Shown piece by piece: positions 17,928 to 26,850 of a DNA stretch of 64,000 nucleotides. Both the position numbers and the translations under genes were made by a program. The notes under the pieces are model-generated. The model saw only the letters and a program-made list of their open reading frames with translations. It searched no databases and was not told where the DNA came from. Source of the stretch: Yimella lutea (GTDB lineage: Bacteria; Actinomycetota; Actinomycetes; Actinomycetales; Dermatophilaceae); contig NZ_VFMO01000001.1 of assembly GCF_006715095.1 (NCBI RefSeq), positions 248,001-312,000 of the forward strand, written 5' to 3'. Each line of letters opens with the position of its first letter. Within the stretch, counting starts at the first letter, position 1.

Positions 17928-20249
17928 TCAGGGAGCCGGGACCGATGCCGGTGCGGCCGGTGCGGTGGGTTGGGCGGCCGGTGCGGTCGGCTGCGGCACC
18001 GTCGTGGTCGCCGGTGGACGCGTAGTGCTGGTCGGGACCGACGGCTGCGTCGTGCTCGGCGGCGCGGACGTCGTCGTCGGTGCCGTGGTGGTGGACGTGC
18101 TGCTCGACGTCGTGGTCGAGGGCGGCGACGAACTCGGCGTCGAGGTCGGGCTCGAGGTCGGCGACGACGTGGTCGTCGTGGTCGTCGTGGTCGTCGCGGA
18201 CGGCGCCGGCCTCGATGACGTCGCCGTCGGACGGCGGGTCGTCGCGGGCGGCGGCACGTACTCGGTGGCAGGCTGCTTGCCCTTCACGTTGCCGGGCTCC
18301 GGCAGCTTGGCAACCGGTTGCCCCTTCAGTGCCGCGTTCATGTATTCGGCCCAGATCGTCGCGGGCACGGCACCGCCGTAGAACTCGGCTCCGGCGGCTT
18401 CTCGCAAGGAATCGGTACCGTCACCGGCGTACATACCGACCGACGTGGTGAGCTGGTTCGGGGTGAAGCCGGAGTACCAGGCGGCCTTGAACTCGTCGGT
18501 CGTGCCGGTCTTACCTCCCGAGGGACGCGTGAATCCGGCACCCTGCAGCGACGGGTAACCGGTGCCTCCTGCCTCGTTGACGCCGGCCATCGCGTTGACG
18601 ACGTCAGCGGCGACGTCCTTGTCGATGGTCTGTTCGGTCTTCGGCTCGGCCGCGTAGGAGTAGTCACCGGTGACGCTGGCGACCTTGCTGATGAAGTACG
18701 GAGTCGCGCGCTTCCCCTCGCTGCTGATCGTGCTGTAGGCGCGAGCCATGTCGATGACGCGTGTCGAGGCGGTACCGAGGATGTTCGTGGTGTCGTCGGC
18801 CAGGCCGGGGCTGGTCTGCGGAATGCCGGCCTTGATCGCCGCGGCACGGGTCTTGGCCGGACCCATCTCCATGTTGAGGCGAAGGAATGCCGTGTTGACC
18901 GACTTCTTCATCATGAACGACAGATCGACCGAACCGTAGGACACACCGAGGTTGTTCTGCAGCGGCTTGTCGAGACCGGGCAGCTTGACCGGGCTGTTGC
19001 CGTCGAAGCGGCTGTTCAGGCTGTAGCCGTTCTCCAATGCACCGACCAGGCCGAAGGCCTTGTAGCTCGATCCTCCCTGCGGAGCGGCTTGGGTCGCGGA
19101 GTTGTAGTTGTTCTTGCGGTAGTCCTTGCCGCCGTACATCGCGACCACGGAGCCGTCCGGCTTCTGCGAGACCAGTCCGGCACGCAGCGGGATCGACGAG
19201 ACCGCGGGGACGTTGTCCTCGACGGCCCGGACGGCAGCGTCCTGCGCGTTCTTGTCGATCGTCGTCGTGATCCGCAGACCACCGCGGTCGATGTCCTCGT
19301 CGCTGAGCTTCAGCGTGCTCTTCAACTCGTTGCGCACCGAGGCGGTGATGTAGCCGGTCGGCCCGCTGCCGTACGTCGGCGCCTTGCGCGGCTGCACCGC
19401 CGGGAAGCGGATCTGGTCCTTGGCCTGCTGAGTCATCCAGCCCATGTCCACCATGCCGTTGAGGACGTAGTCCATGCGTCCACGGACGGCGGTCTTCGCG
19501 CGCTCGCCGTTGGCCGGGTCGTAGATGCCCGGGGCGTTGATCACCGAGGCGAGGAATGCACCTTCGGCCGGGGTCAGCTTGGAGACGTCCTTGTCGAAGT
19601 AGACCTTCGAGGCCGACTGGATGCCGTAGGAGTTACGCCCGAAGAAGATGTTGTTCAGGTAGTTCTTGAGGATCTCGTCCTTGGTGTACTTGCGGTCGAT
19701 CTTGATCGAGATCATGACCTCTTTCAGCTTGCGGCTGACGGTCCTGTCCTGAGTCAGGAAGTAGTTCTTGACGTACTGCTGAGTGATCGTCGAACCACCC
19801 TGCTGCTGACCGCCGCGCAGGTTCGTCCAGAACGCACGCACGATGCCGGTCGCACTGACCCCGTTGTTGGTGTAGAACTTGCGGTCCTCGGCGGCCAGGA
19901 ACGCCCGCTGGACGTGCAGCGGCACCTTGGCAAGTTCGACGTCCTCGCGGTTGACCGAGCTGAACCGGTCAAGCTCGGTCTTCCCGTCGTTGTAGTAGAC
20001 GATCGAGACCTGCTTGGCGGCGTCGGCGTTCGGCTGCGGGATTTCGGTGCGCATGTAGACGAAGACGAGGGCGGCGAAGCCGAGCAGGCCGAGGATGACG
20101 AAGCCGAGCATCGTGCGCAGCGCAACCTTGAGCCACAGCGGCTGGTTCCTGCGTCCGGAGCGCCTTGCCTCGCCACGTCGACCGCCGACGGCACGGCGAC
20201 TGCTGCGCTGTGCGGGGCGGGATTCCTGCGAGTCATCGGTGTCTGCCAC
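17928..20249 (-). CDS. Bifunctional class A penicillin-binding protein (transglycosylase/transpeptidase)
   Basis: 773 residues. A basic cytoplasmic N-terminus and one membrane anchor (about 45-70) lead into the GT51 domain with AAEDRKFYTNNGV (catalytic Glu), GGSTITQQYVKNYF and RKLKEVMISIKID. The transpeptidase domain has SSYKAF (SxxK nucleophile), SVNTAF (SxN) and GKTGTTDEFKAAWYSGFTP (KTG). It polymerises and cross-links peptidoglycan outside the membrane. The EDxxFxxHxG motif has Asn instead of His. The last ~110 residues are a low-complexity Thr/Ser/Pro tail with a run of about nine Thr, probably wall-spanning. Confidence 0.96.
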   Translation of the reverse strand: MADTDDSQESRPAQRSSRRAVGGRRGEARRSGRRNQPLWLKVALRTMLGFVILGLLGFAALVFVYMRTEIPQPNADAAKQVSIVYYNDGKTELDRFSSVNREDVELAKVPLHVQRAFLAAEDRKFYTNNGVSATGIVRAFWTNLRGGQQQGGSTITQQYVKNYFLTQDRTVSRKLKEVMISIKIDRKYTKDEILKNYLNNIFFGRNSYGIQSASKVYFDKDVSKLTPAEGAFLASVINAPGIYDPANGERAKTAVRGRMDYVLNGMVDMGWMTQQAKDQIRFPAVQPRKAPTYGSGPTGYITASVRNELKSTLKLSDEDIDRGGLRITTTIDKNAQDAAVRAVEDNVPAVSSIPLRAGLVSQKPDGSVVAMYGGKDYRKNNYNSATQAAPQGGSSYKAFGLVGALENGYSLNSRFDGNSPVKLPGLDKPLQNNLGVSYGSVDLSFMMKKSVNTAFLRLNMEMGPAKTRAAAIKAGIPQTSPGLADDTTNILGTASTRVIDMARAYSTISSEGKRATPYFISKVASVTGDYSYAAEPKTEQTIDKDVAADVVNAMAGVNEAGGTGYPSLQGAGFTRPSGGKTGTTDEFKAAWYSGFTPNQLTTSVGMYAGDGTDSLREAAGAEFYGGAVPATIWAEYMNAALKGQPVAKLPEPGNVKGKQPATEYVPPPATTRRPTATSSRPAPSATTTTTTTTTSSPTSSPTSTPSSSPPSTTTSSSTSTTTAPTTTSAPPSTTQPSVPTSTTRPPATTTVPQPTAPAAQPTAPAAPASVPAP

Positions 20250-20340
20250 CGAACGAGCGTAACGCCAGATTCGGGCAACCCCGGTCCGTGCGTTATCAGG
20301 TGACTCGGTCGCGAGTGTTCGCGGGTGACCGGCGACACGC

Positions 20341-20363
20341 CGATGTATCGACTCGATACATCG
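20341..20363. promoter_or_regulatory. PadR-type operator
   Basis: CGATGTATCGA-C-TCGATACATCG is a perfect 11-bp inverted repeat around one base. The ATGTAT..ATACAT form fits PadR-family sites. It lies about 85 bp before the padR-like start and suggests autoregulation. Confidence 0.65.
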
Positions 20364-20447
20364 GATGAGCTATCGTCGTGCAGACAAAGTAGTTCTATGT
20401 CAGCTCTCACGAACATTGCACGTGTTTGTTTCTCAAAAGGTGGTCCC

Positions 20448-21014
20448 ATGTCTCGCCGTGGCGCCACCCTTGAGTTGGCTGTCCTCGGGCTGCTGCACGA
20501 ACAGCCGATGCACGGGTACGAACTGCGAAAGCGCCTGGGCGGAATCCTCGGAGCCTTCCGGGTGGTGTCGTTCGGATCCCTGTACCCGTGCCTTAAGTCA
20601 CTGGTGTCCCGCGGATGGATCACCGAGCACACCGATTCGGCGGCCTCCAAGCGTGCCCGGATCAGCTACGAACTCACCGCCGAGGGCAAGGAGCAGTTCC
20701 AGACACTCATGGAACAAGCCGGCCCGGCGACGTGGGAGGACGACAGTTTCGATGTCCACTTCGCCTTCTTCGGTCGAGCCGACCGCGAGGTACGACTGCG
20801 CATCCTCGAGGGCCGGCGCACCCGGCTCGAGGAGCGACTCGACACCGCACGCGACCAGGCCAGGATCCGGCGCGAACGCAGCGACCGCTACACCGCCGAG
20901 CTGCACCGACATGGTCTGGAGTCGACCGAGCGCGAGGTGCGCTGGCTGACCGAACTGATCGAAACCGAGCGCAATTCATCACCCGACCCCTCCGGGTCAC
21001 CGCACAAGCCCTGA
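20448..21014 (+). CDS. PadR-family transcriptional regulator
   Basis: 188 residues. The N-terminal winged helix has LELAVLGLLHEQPMHGYELRKRLGG and GSLYPCLKSLVSRGWI, standard PadR signatures. A longer C-terminal helical domain (Vir_C-like, ERLDTARDQARIRRERSDRYT) drives dimerisation. The start at 20448 is preceded by AAAGGTGG; the longer frame from 20325 crosses the operator and is rejected. It ends 18 bp before ino1, so both are probably cotranscribed. This padR-ino1 pair is widespread in actinobacteria, and control of inositol synthesis is inferred. Confidence 0.92.
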   Translation: MSRRGATLELAVLGLLHEQPMHGYELRKRLGGILGAFRVVSFGSLYPCLKSLVSRGWITEHTDSAASKRARISYELTAEGKEQFQTLMEQAGPATWEDDSFDVHFAFFGRADREVRLRILEGRRTRLEERLDTARDQARIRRERSDRYTAELHRHGLESTEREVRWLTELIETERNSSPDPSGSPHKP

Positions 21015-21032
21015 CAACAAGGAGATTCACTC

Positions 21033-22127
21033 ATGGGTTCCATTCGCGTCGCCATCGTCGGCGTCGGTAACTGCGCCAGCTCGTTGGTGCAGGGTGTCGA
21101 GTACTACAAGGACGCGGACGCCACCGCGACCGTCCCCGGTCTGATGCACGTGAAGTTCGGCGAATACCACGTCAACGACGTGGAGTTCGTCGCTGCGTTC
21201 GACGTCGACGACAAGAAGGTCGGCAAGGACCTCGCCGAGGCGATCAACTCCTCGGAGAACAACACGATCAAGATCTGTGACGTCCCGACCTCCGGCGTCG
21301 AGGTGCAGCGCGGCCACACCCTCGACGGCCTGGGCAAGTACTACCGCCTGACCATCGACGAGTCCGCCGCCGAGCCGGTCGACGTGGTCAAGGCGCTCAA
21401 GGACGCCGAGGTCGATGTCCTCGTGTCTTACCTGCCGGTGGGTTCGGAAGAGGCCGACAAGTTCTACGCCCAGTGCGCGATCGACGCCGGCGTCGCCTTC
21501 GTCAACGCGCTCCCGGTCTTCATCGCCTCCGATCCGGAGTGGGCGGCGAAGTTCGAGGCTGCAGGCGTGCCGATCATCGGCGACGACATCAAGAGCCAGG
21601 TCGGCGCGACCATCACCCACCGCGTGATGGCCAAGCTGTTCGAGGACCGCGGCGTCGCGCTCGACCGCACCTACCAACTCAATGTCGGCGGCAACATGGA
21701 CTTCAAGAACATGCTCGAGCGCGAGCGCCTTGAGTCCAAGAAGGTCTCCAAGACCCAGGCCGTCACCTCCAACCTGCACGGGTCCCTCGCCGGCGTCGGT
21801 GCCGACGACCGCAACGTGCACATCGGTCCCTCGGACTACGTCGCCTGGCTGGACGACCGCAAGTGGGCGTACGTGCGCCTGGAGGGTCGCGCCTTCGGTG
21901 ACGTGCCGCTGAACCTGGAGTACAAGCTCGAGGTCTGGGACTCCCCCAACTCGGCCGGCATCATCATCGACGCCATCCGTGCGGCGAAGATCGCCAAGGA
22001 CCGCGGCATCGGCGGCGCTCTGTTGTCGGCGTCGTCGTACCTGATGAAGAGCCCGCCCGAGCAGCGCGAGGACACCGAGGGCCGCACCAAGCTCGAGGCA
22101 TTCATCAAGGGCACAGAAGAACGCTGA
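21033..22127 (+). CDS. ino1: Inositol-3-phosphate synthase
   Basis: 364 residues, the bacterial/actinobacterial length. The enzyme converts glucose 6-phosphate to myo-inositol 3-phosphate with NAD+. The N-terminal Rossmann motif is [19 protein letters not shown]. Family blocks [16 protein letters not shown]-like NLHGSLAG and [23 protein letters not shown] are present. Inositol feeds phosphatidylinositol and, in many actinobacteria, mycothiol. AAGGAG sits before the ATG. The last codons overlap the first unit of a 104-bp tandem repeat. Confidence 0.97.
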   Translation: MGSIRVAIVGVGNCASSLVQGVEYYKDADATATVPGLMHVKFGEYHVNDVEFVAAFDVDDKKVGKDLAEAINSSENNTIKICDVPTSGVEVQRGHTLDGLGKYYRLTIDESAAEPVDVVKALKDAEVDVLVSYLPVGSEEADKFYAQCAIDAGVAFVNALPVFIASDPEWAAKFEAAGVPIIGDDIKSQVGATITHRVMAKLFEDRGVALDRTYQLNVGGNMDFKNMLERERLESKKVSKTQAVTSNLHGSLAGVGADDRNVHIGPSDYVAWLDDRKWAYVRLEGRAFGDVPLNLEYKLEVWDSPNSAGIIIDAIRAAKIAKDRGIGGALLSASSYLMKSPPEQREDTEGRTKLEAFIKGTEER

Positions 22128-22332
22128 CGAAGGAAGCGTGCTTCGTGGGTGCCCGCAGGTTGAGTAAGCCCTGCGGCTGAGGGACGAAGCCGCAACGGGC
22201 GCATCGAAACCCGGGCACAGAAGAACGCTGACGAAGGAAGCGCGCTTCGTGGGTGCCCGCAGGTTGAGTAAGTCCTGCGGCTGAGGAACGAAGCCGCGAC
22301 GGGCGCATCGAAACCCGGGCACAGAAGAACGG
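22111..22332. repeat. 104-bp tandem repeat (2.1 copies) overlapping the end of ino1
   Basis: Units 22111-22214 and 22215-22318 are nearly identical, and a third begins (22319-22332) before the sequence diverges. Each unit begins with the last codons of ino1 (Gly-Thr-Glu-Glu-Arg, stop) and carries a palindrome-containing core, GGTTGAGTAAG...GAAGCCGC...GCGCATCGAAACC, related to elements at 41.6 and 57.6 kb. Confidence 0.92.
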
Positions 22333-22350
22333 TAGTTCGACGTGTCGAAA

Positions 22351-22378
22351 GGCCCCGGTCGCTCACGCGACCGGGGCC
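22351..22378 (+). terminator. Rho-independent terminator of padR-ino1
   Basis: GGCCCCGGTCGC / GCGACCGGGGCC, 12-bp perfect stem with loop tcac, followed by CTTTCTCCTTTC. Confidence 0.92.
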
Positions 22379-22470
22379 CTTTCTCCTTTCAGCCGGAACC
22401 GACTCGGGTGTGAGACCCGTCACCTCTTCCGTGGGTGCGCAACCCGGCGCTCCACAGGAGGGGGTAAGTC

Positions 22471-22938
22471 ATGAGGAACATGAAAATCACCGGTTCCTTG
22501 GCGGTTGCGGGGGCGATCGCGATCGGTGGAATCGGGCTGGCGAACGCCGGAGGCGCTTCGGCACACAGCGCGTCGGACGTCATCCGTCAGGGGTGCGGTT
22601 CGGGCTATTCCGTCGTGAAAGACGGACACCGAGGCATCTACAAGAACGGCAAGAAGTGGGGGGACGTCTACCTCACCTACAACGCAACCAACGGGATGAA
22701 CTGTGTCGTCACCCGCAAGGTGGCCTGGCACGGCACGTACACCCCGACGCTCGCGCGTCTCGACGTGGCGAACGACGGTCGCGGCTACGTGCAGGACTGG
22801 AAGAAGTACAAGTACTTCGCAGCCACGAAGGCGTACGGCAAGGGCAAGTGCGTCGCCTACTGGGGCGACATCCGTCCGGGCTGGGACGCCAGGCCGCACG
22901 CGTCCGCCGGCCGCTGGACCTGGGGTAACTGCGGCTGA
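22471..22938 (+). CDS. Small secreted protein, possibly related to spore-associated protein A
   Basis: 155-residue exported protein: MRNMKITGS, a hydrophobic segment AVAGAIAIGGIGLANAGGASA and a mature part of about 120 residues with three Cys. The patterns CGSGYSVVKDG, VYLTYNATNGMNCVV and YVQDWKKYKYFA..KAYGKGKCVAYWGD resemble the actinobacterial SapA-like family (CGSGY, YN..NG.NCVV, late Cys-W). The function of that family is unknown. GGAGG at 22457 supports the start. It stands alone between two terminators, so it is a single-gene unit. The family link is from memory of motifs and is tentative. Confidence 0.75.
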   Translation: MRNMKITGSLAVAGAIAIGGIGLANAGGASAHSASDVIRQGCGSGYSVVKDGHRGIYKNGKKWGDVYLTYNATNGMNCVVTRKVAWHGTYTPTLARLDVANDGRGYVQDWKKYKYFAATKAYGKGKCVAYWGDIRPGWDARPHASAGRWTWGNCG

Positions 22939-22953
22939 CACCCAGCACATGAG

Positions 22954-22982
22954 GAAGGCCCCGGCGTGATGCCGGGGCCTTC
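22954..22982. terminator. Bidirectional terminator
   Basis: GAAGGCCCCGGC / GCCGGGGCCTTC, 12-bp perfect stem with 5-nt loop, between convergent genes ending at 22938 and 22994. Confidence 0.92.
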
Positions 22983-22993
22983 TTCATGCGTGC

Positions 22994-23848
22994 TCACAAC
23001 TGCAGTTCGGACGTCTTCTGCTGTGCGAACTTCTGGCTGACGAAGGCGTGGCTGGCCAGGATCTGCTCGGCTCCGAGTTCCTCGGCCCGCTCCATCACCG
23101 CGTGGACGCCGTCGGACAACAGGTCGAGTTGCTCGTTGAGAAGGTCCTGACCGGTGCGTCCGTCGCGCAGCGGGCTGGTGTCGGCCCGTGCGGGCGACAA
23201 CGCGAGGTAGGCCCCGATCGCCTCGACCGCGAAGTCGTGCTGGATCTGCTCGACCTCGAAGCGCAGCTTGTCGCCGGCCGGGCCGCGCTCGTCGATGTAG
23301 GCGAGCGCCTCGAAACATTGCAGGTTGAGCGCCTTGGCGCGTTTGGCACTGTCGGACGGCAACCGCGGGTGCTGCGAGAGCACGGTGAGGTTCTGCGGCT
23401 GCGGCATCGGCTGGGCGCCCATGTGGGAGAACGCCTGCGGCACCGGCTGCGTGACCGGCCAGGCCAGCGGTGGGGGCCAGCTGTTGGCGACGGCCTTGCC
23501 CTTCGGCTTGGTGGATTTCGAGCCGTTCATCAGCGAGATCGCCGTCGCGACCACGAGCGGGATGAAGACCCACCCCGCCCCGAAGACACCGAAGGCGGCG
23601 GCCGTTGCCAGCACCCGCAGACCGTGGTTGCTGTGCTTCTTCAGGATGTTGCCGCCGGCGAACGCGAAGCAGGCCGCGAGTGTGATTCCTGCCGCCGGGT
23701 GCACCACCCAGCCCGCGCCGAGGACGGTCAGCATCAGCATCAGTACGGCGAGGATGATCGCGCGCCGGTTGCCGTCGGGGCCCTTCTGCCAGACCACGCC
23801 CGCGTACATCGCGAGCAGCAGACCGGCGATCGGGTGGACGATCCACAT
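22994..23848 (-). CDS. Unknown membrane protein with C-terminal helical domain
   Basis: 284 residues. The N-terminal third has about four hydrophobic helices, with WIVHPIAG and WVVHPAAGITLAACFAFAG repeating a WxVHP.AG pattern. A Lys-rich stop-transfer (GSKSTKPKGKA) and a Pro-rich linker (about 120-150) follow. The remaining ~130 residues are charged, probably alpha-helical and cytoplasmic, with no Cys-rich or nucleotide-binding motif I can name. I do not recognise the family. It is a single gene between a terminator and a decayed hydrolase gene. Confidence 0.75.
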   Translation of the reverse strand: MWIVHPIAGLLLAMYAGVVWQKGPDGNRRAIILAVLMLMLTVLGAGWVVHPAAGITLAACFAFAGGNILKKHSNHGLRVLATAAAFGVFGAGWVFIPLVVATAISLMNGSKSTKPKGKAVANSWPPPLAWPVTQPVPQAFSHMGAQPMPQPQNLTVLSQHPRLPSDSAKRAKALNLQCFEALAYIDERGPAGDKLRFEVEQIQHDFAVEAIGAYLALSPARADTSPLRDGRTGQDLLNEQLDLLSDGVHAVMERAEELGAEQILASHAFVSQKFAQQKTSELQL

Positions 23849-23924
23849 GACAGCTCCCTTCGAAGCGGGCTCACCTGTCGTTTCAGAGTACGTCGCGTGG
23901 ACGGGGTTGGACAGGTGCCGACAA

Positions 23925-24212
23925 CTACTGTCGGGTCAACGCCCGGACGGCCTGTCGGGTTTCCCCGAACCTCAGCAGGGCCTCGGTGAAGGCGTTGAGG
24001 TCCTTGGTAGGACGAGCGCCCCGGCAGCACCGAACACCGACGGGTCGAAACTGTTCAGCGGGTAGGTCTGTTGCCGGCGAACGCGGTACCGACCAGGAAC
24101 GGACCCTTCGTGCCGGCGGTCGTCGGGTAGCTGGTCTGATTCACCCCGGCCGGCTTGAACACACGGCGCTCGAGCAGTTGCGGGAGCTTCTGTGGCTCCG
24201 GCTGATCTGGCG
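23925..24212 (-). pseudogene. Decayed serine hydrolase (beta-lactamase/D-Ala-D-Ala carboxypeptidase-like), C-terminal remnant
   Basis: Minus-strand fragments in three successive frames form one recognisable tail. They are LPQLLERRVFKPAGVNQTSY..GPFLVG (24070-24195), then NSFDPSVFGAAGALV (about 24015-24060), then TKDLNAFTEALLRFGETRQ ending at the TAG at 23925. In class C beta-lactamase-like enzymes this is the region with rvf.PaGm..TsyP, then gaaGal.sT..Dl..F..aLL. At least two frameshifts and no N-terminal SxxK part remain, so the gene is dead. Confidence 0.72.
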
Positions 24213-24313
24213 ACATTGACGTTTTCGGATCGGCCGCGCCGACGGACCCGGCGGCATAGGCTCACCACAGTCATCTGGTCACCTGCTTGGTCACATTCGG
24301 AACGAGGAACACC

Positions 24314-25261
24314 GTGCGCACCGACACCTTCCTGCTCGACACCGCCGACGAGACGCCGGTCTTCGTCCACTGCTGGTCGCCGGAGGGCACTCCGCGCGCC
24401 GCCGTCCAGCTCGCGCACGGGATGGCCGAGCACGGCGCCCGTTACGAGCGGTTCGCCCAGGCACTGACCGACGCCGGGTATGTGGTCTACGCCGGTGACC
24501 ACCGCGGCCACGGCAAGACGGTCCGCGACCCGAACGACGTCGGTTACTTCAAGGACGAGGAAGGTTTCGACGCCGTCGTCGACGACATGTCCGTGCTCAC
24601 CCAGCGGATCAAGGCCGACCACCCGGGCCTGCCGGTGTTCCTGTTCGGCCACTCGATGGGATCGTTCCTCTCGCGGATGTACGTCACGAAGTACGGATCC
24701 GAACTCGCCGGCTTGGTGCTCTCGGGCACCGGTGGATCGGCCGGCCCGCTCGGCAAGGTGGGCCGCGCAATCGCCGGCGTACAGGCGAAGGTGAAGGGTC
24801 GCCGGCACCCGTCCGGCCTGATGAACAAACTCACCTTCGGCCAGTACAACGCCGCCTTCAAACCGGCACGCACCGACTTCGACTGGCTCTCGCGCGACGA
24901 GGCCGAGGTCGACAGGTACATCGCCGATCCCAAGTGCGGCGAGCTGTTCACGGCCGGGTTCTACGCCGACCTGCTGCACGGACTGGAGCGGGTCAACGAC
25001 GACAAGGTCGTTTCGGCGACCCCGGACGATCTGCCGATCCTGCTGGTGTCCGGCAGCAACGATCCGGTCGGCGGCAAGGAGGCCAAGGGCGTGCGCGAGG
25101 TGGCGGCACAGTTGCGCACGACGGGCGTCCGCGAGGTCACGACGACGATCTATCCCGAGGCTCGTCACGAACTGCTCAATGAGACCAACCGCGACGAGGT
25201 GACCGCCGACCTGCTCGCCTGGTTCGACGCACATCTTCCCCAGCAGGGGACCAGCGCATGA
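24314..25261 (+). CDS. Alpha/beta hydrolase, monoacylglycerol lipase/lysophospholipase-like
   Basis: 315 residues. Hydrolase_4 (S33) fold: HG oxyanion region QLAHGMAEH, GDHRGHGKT, nucleophile elbow FGHSMGS, the acid in SGSNDPVGG and the His in EARHELLNE. It probably releases fatty acid from monoacylglycerol or similar esters. The GTG at 24314 is preferred because GAGG lies 6 nt upstream; a longer frame starts at 24287. Its stop overlaps the start of the acyl-CoA ligase gene, so a lipase and a fatty-acid-activating enzyme are co-translated. Confidence 0.9.
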   Translation: MRTDTFLLDTADETPVFVHCWSPEGTPRAAVQLAHGMAEHGARYERFAQALTDAGYVVYAGDHRGHGKTVRDPNDVGYFKDEEGFDAVVDDMSVLTQRIKADHPGLPVFLFGHSMGSFLSRMYVTKYGSELAGLVLSGTGGSAGPLGKVGRAIAGVQAKVKGRRHPSGLMNKLTFGQYNAAFKPARTDFDWLSRDEAEVDRYIADPKCGELFTAGFYADLLHGLERVNDDKVVSATPDDLPILLVSGSNDPVGGKEAKGVREVAAQLRTTGVREVTTTIYPEARHELLNETNRDEVTADLLAWFDAHLPQQGTSA

Positions 25262-26775
25262 TGGACGCGACCACGCTGCGCAGCAACACGGTGTCGGACG
25301 TCGTCCGCCGAAGTGCCGCGCGATTCGGCGACCGGGAGGCCGTGCGCTTCGGCGACCGCACCTGGAGCTACCGCGAGTTGGACGACGCGGTCACCCGGGT
25401 CGCGCACCACCTGGCCGGTCTTGGACTCGAACCGAAAGCGCGCATCGCAACCCTCGGCAAGAACTCCGACGCCTACCTGATCGCGTTCCTGGCCTGCGCA
25501 CGCGCCGGGTTCATCCATGTGCCGCTCAACTACAACCTGCTCGGCCGCGAGCTCGACCACCTGATCAACAACAGCGCAAGCACGCTCGTCCTGGTCGATC
25601 CCGCGTTCGCCGCCCGCCTCGACGACATCGAGCACCAGCCGTCCGCCGTCATTACGCTCCGCGACGCCGGCGACTCTATTCTCGCTGTGGCACAAGGTGA
25701 TTCAACACCCGACTTCGAGGAGCGCGGCCGGGACACCGACACCGTCCAGTTGCTCTACACCTCCGGCACGACATCGGCTCCGAAGGGCGCGATCATGTCG
25801 CACCGGGCGCTGGTCAGCGAGTACGTGTCGTGCATCCACGCGCTCGACCTGCACCCGGACGACAACCCGTTGCACGTGATGCCGCTGTACCACTCGGCGC
25901 AGATGCACGTGTTCGTACTGCCGGGGCTGATGATCGGTCAGACGAACACGATCCTCGAAGTGCCCGAAGCAGCGGACGTCCTGAACCGGCTGGCGAACGA
26001 CGGTCACCGTTCGTTCTTCGCAGCACCGACACTGTGGGTGGGCATGGCGAATCACCCTGATTTCGAACGACTTTCGTTCGGTGGGCTGACCAAGGCCTAC
26101 TACGGGGCGTCGATCATGCCGGTGCCGGTGCTCAAGAAGTGGCAGGCGAAGGCGCCGACTGTCGGTTTCTACAACTGCTTCGGTCAGAGCGAGGTCGCAC
26201 CACTGACGACGGTGCTGCGACCGGAGGAGCACGAGGCGCGTCCGGACAGCGCGGGCAAGCCGGTGCTGTTCGTCGAGGCACGGGTCGTCGACGCGTCCGG
26301 CGACGACGTCCCGACCGGCGAATGCGGTGAGATCGTCTACCGCTCACCGCAGTTGTGCGACGGCTACTGGAACAATTTCAAGGCCACCGAAGAAGCGTTC
26401 GCCGATGGCTGGTTCCACTCCGGCGACTTGGTGCGCCAGGACGAGGAAGGCTACATCTTCGTCGTCGACCGCATCAAGGACGTCATCAACACCGGCGGTG
26501 TGCTCGTCGCGTCCCGCGAGGTCGAGGACGCTCTTTACACCCACCCCGGCGTCGCCGAGGTCGCGGTCGTCGGGGTGCCGGACGAGAAGTGGGTGGAGAA
26601 GATCGTGGCGTTCGTCGTGCGCCGGCCCGAAGCGTCCGACCTGGACGTCGAGACGCTCACCGAGCACGCGCGCACGCAGGTGGCGTCCTTCAAGGTGCCC
26701 AAGCAGATCGAGTTCATCGACGATCTGCCGCGCAACGCGTCCGGCAAGATCCTCAAACGCGAACTTCGCGGCTGA
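25258..26775 (+). CDS. AMP-dependent acyl-CoA synthetase (fatty-acyl/acyl-CoA ligase)
   Basis: 505 residues, ANL superfamily. The P-loop LLYTSGTTSAPKGAIMSH, FGQSE (A5-like), the WFHSGDL..DEEGYIFVVDRIKD hinge region and the catalytic Lys in ASGKILKREL are all present. It activates a carboxylic acid as acyl-AMP and transfers it to CoA. Overlap with the lipase gene suggests it uses released fatty acids; chain length cannot be read. Two ATG codons lie at 25258 and 25261; either may be used. Confidence 0.95.
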   Translation: MMDATTLRSNTVSDVVRRSAARFGDREAVRFGDRTWSYRELDDAVTRVAHHLAGLGLEPKARIATLGKNSDAYLIAFLACARAGFIHVPLNYNLLGRELDHLINNSASTLVLVDPAFAARLDDIEHQPSAVITLRDAGDSILAVAQGDSTPDFEERGRDTDTVQLLYTSGTTSAPKGAIMSHRALVSEYVSCIHALDLHPDDNPLHVMPLYHSAQMHVFVLPGLMIGQTNTILEVPEAADVLNRLANDGHRSFFAAPTLWVGMANHPDFERLSFGGLTKAYYGASIMPVPVLKKWQAKAPTVGFYNCFGQSEVAPLTTVLRPEEHEARPDSAGKPVLFVEARVVDASGDDVPTGECGEIVYRSPQLCDGYWNNFKATEEAFADGWFHSGDLVRQDEEGYIFVVDRIKDVINTGGVLVASREVEDALYTHPGVAEVAVVGVPDEKWVEKIVAFVVRRPEASDLDVETLTEHARTQVASFKVPKQIEFIDDLPRNASGKILKRELRG

Positions 26776-26783
26776 CGAACGAG

Positions 26784-26820
26784 CCCGCCCCACCGCGACG
26801 GGGGTTCGCGGTGGGGCGGG
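26784..26820. terminator. Bidirectional terminator
   Basis: CCCGCCCCACCGCGA / TCGCGGTGGGGCGGG, 15-bp perfect stem with a 7-nt loop, between the acyl-CoA synthetase and the convergent yceI-like gene. Confidence 0.9.
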
Positions 26821-26850
26821 GGCTTGCTTTGCGGTCAGGCCGCGGGCGGA

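Noticed and set aside
22111..22332. Tandem repeat as a CRISPR array
   Set aside because: The unit is 104 bp with no spacer variation and no cas genes.
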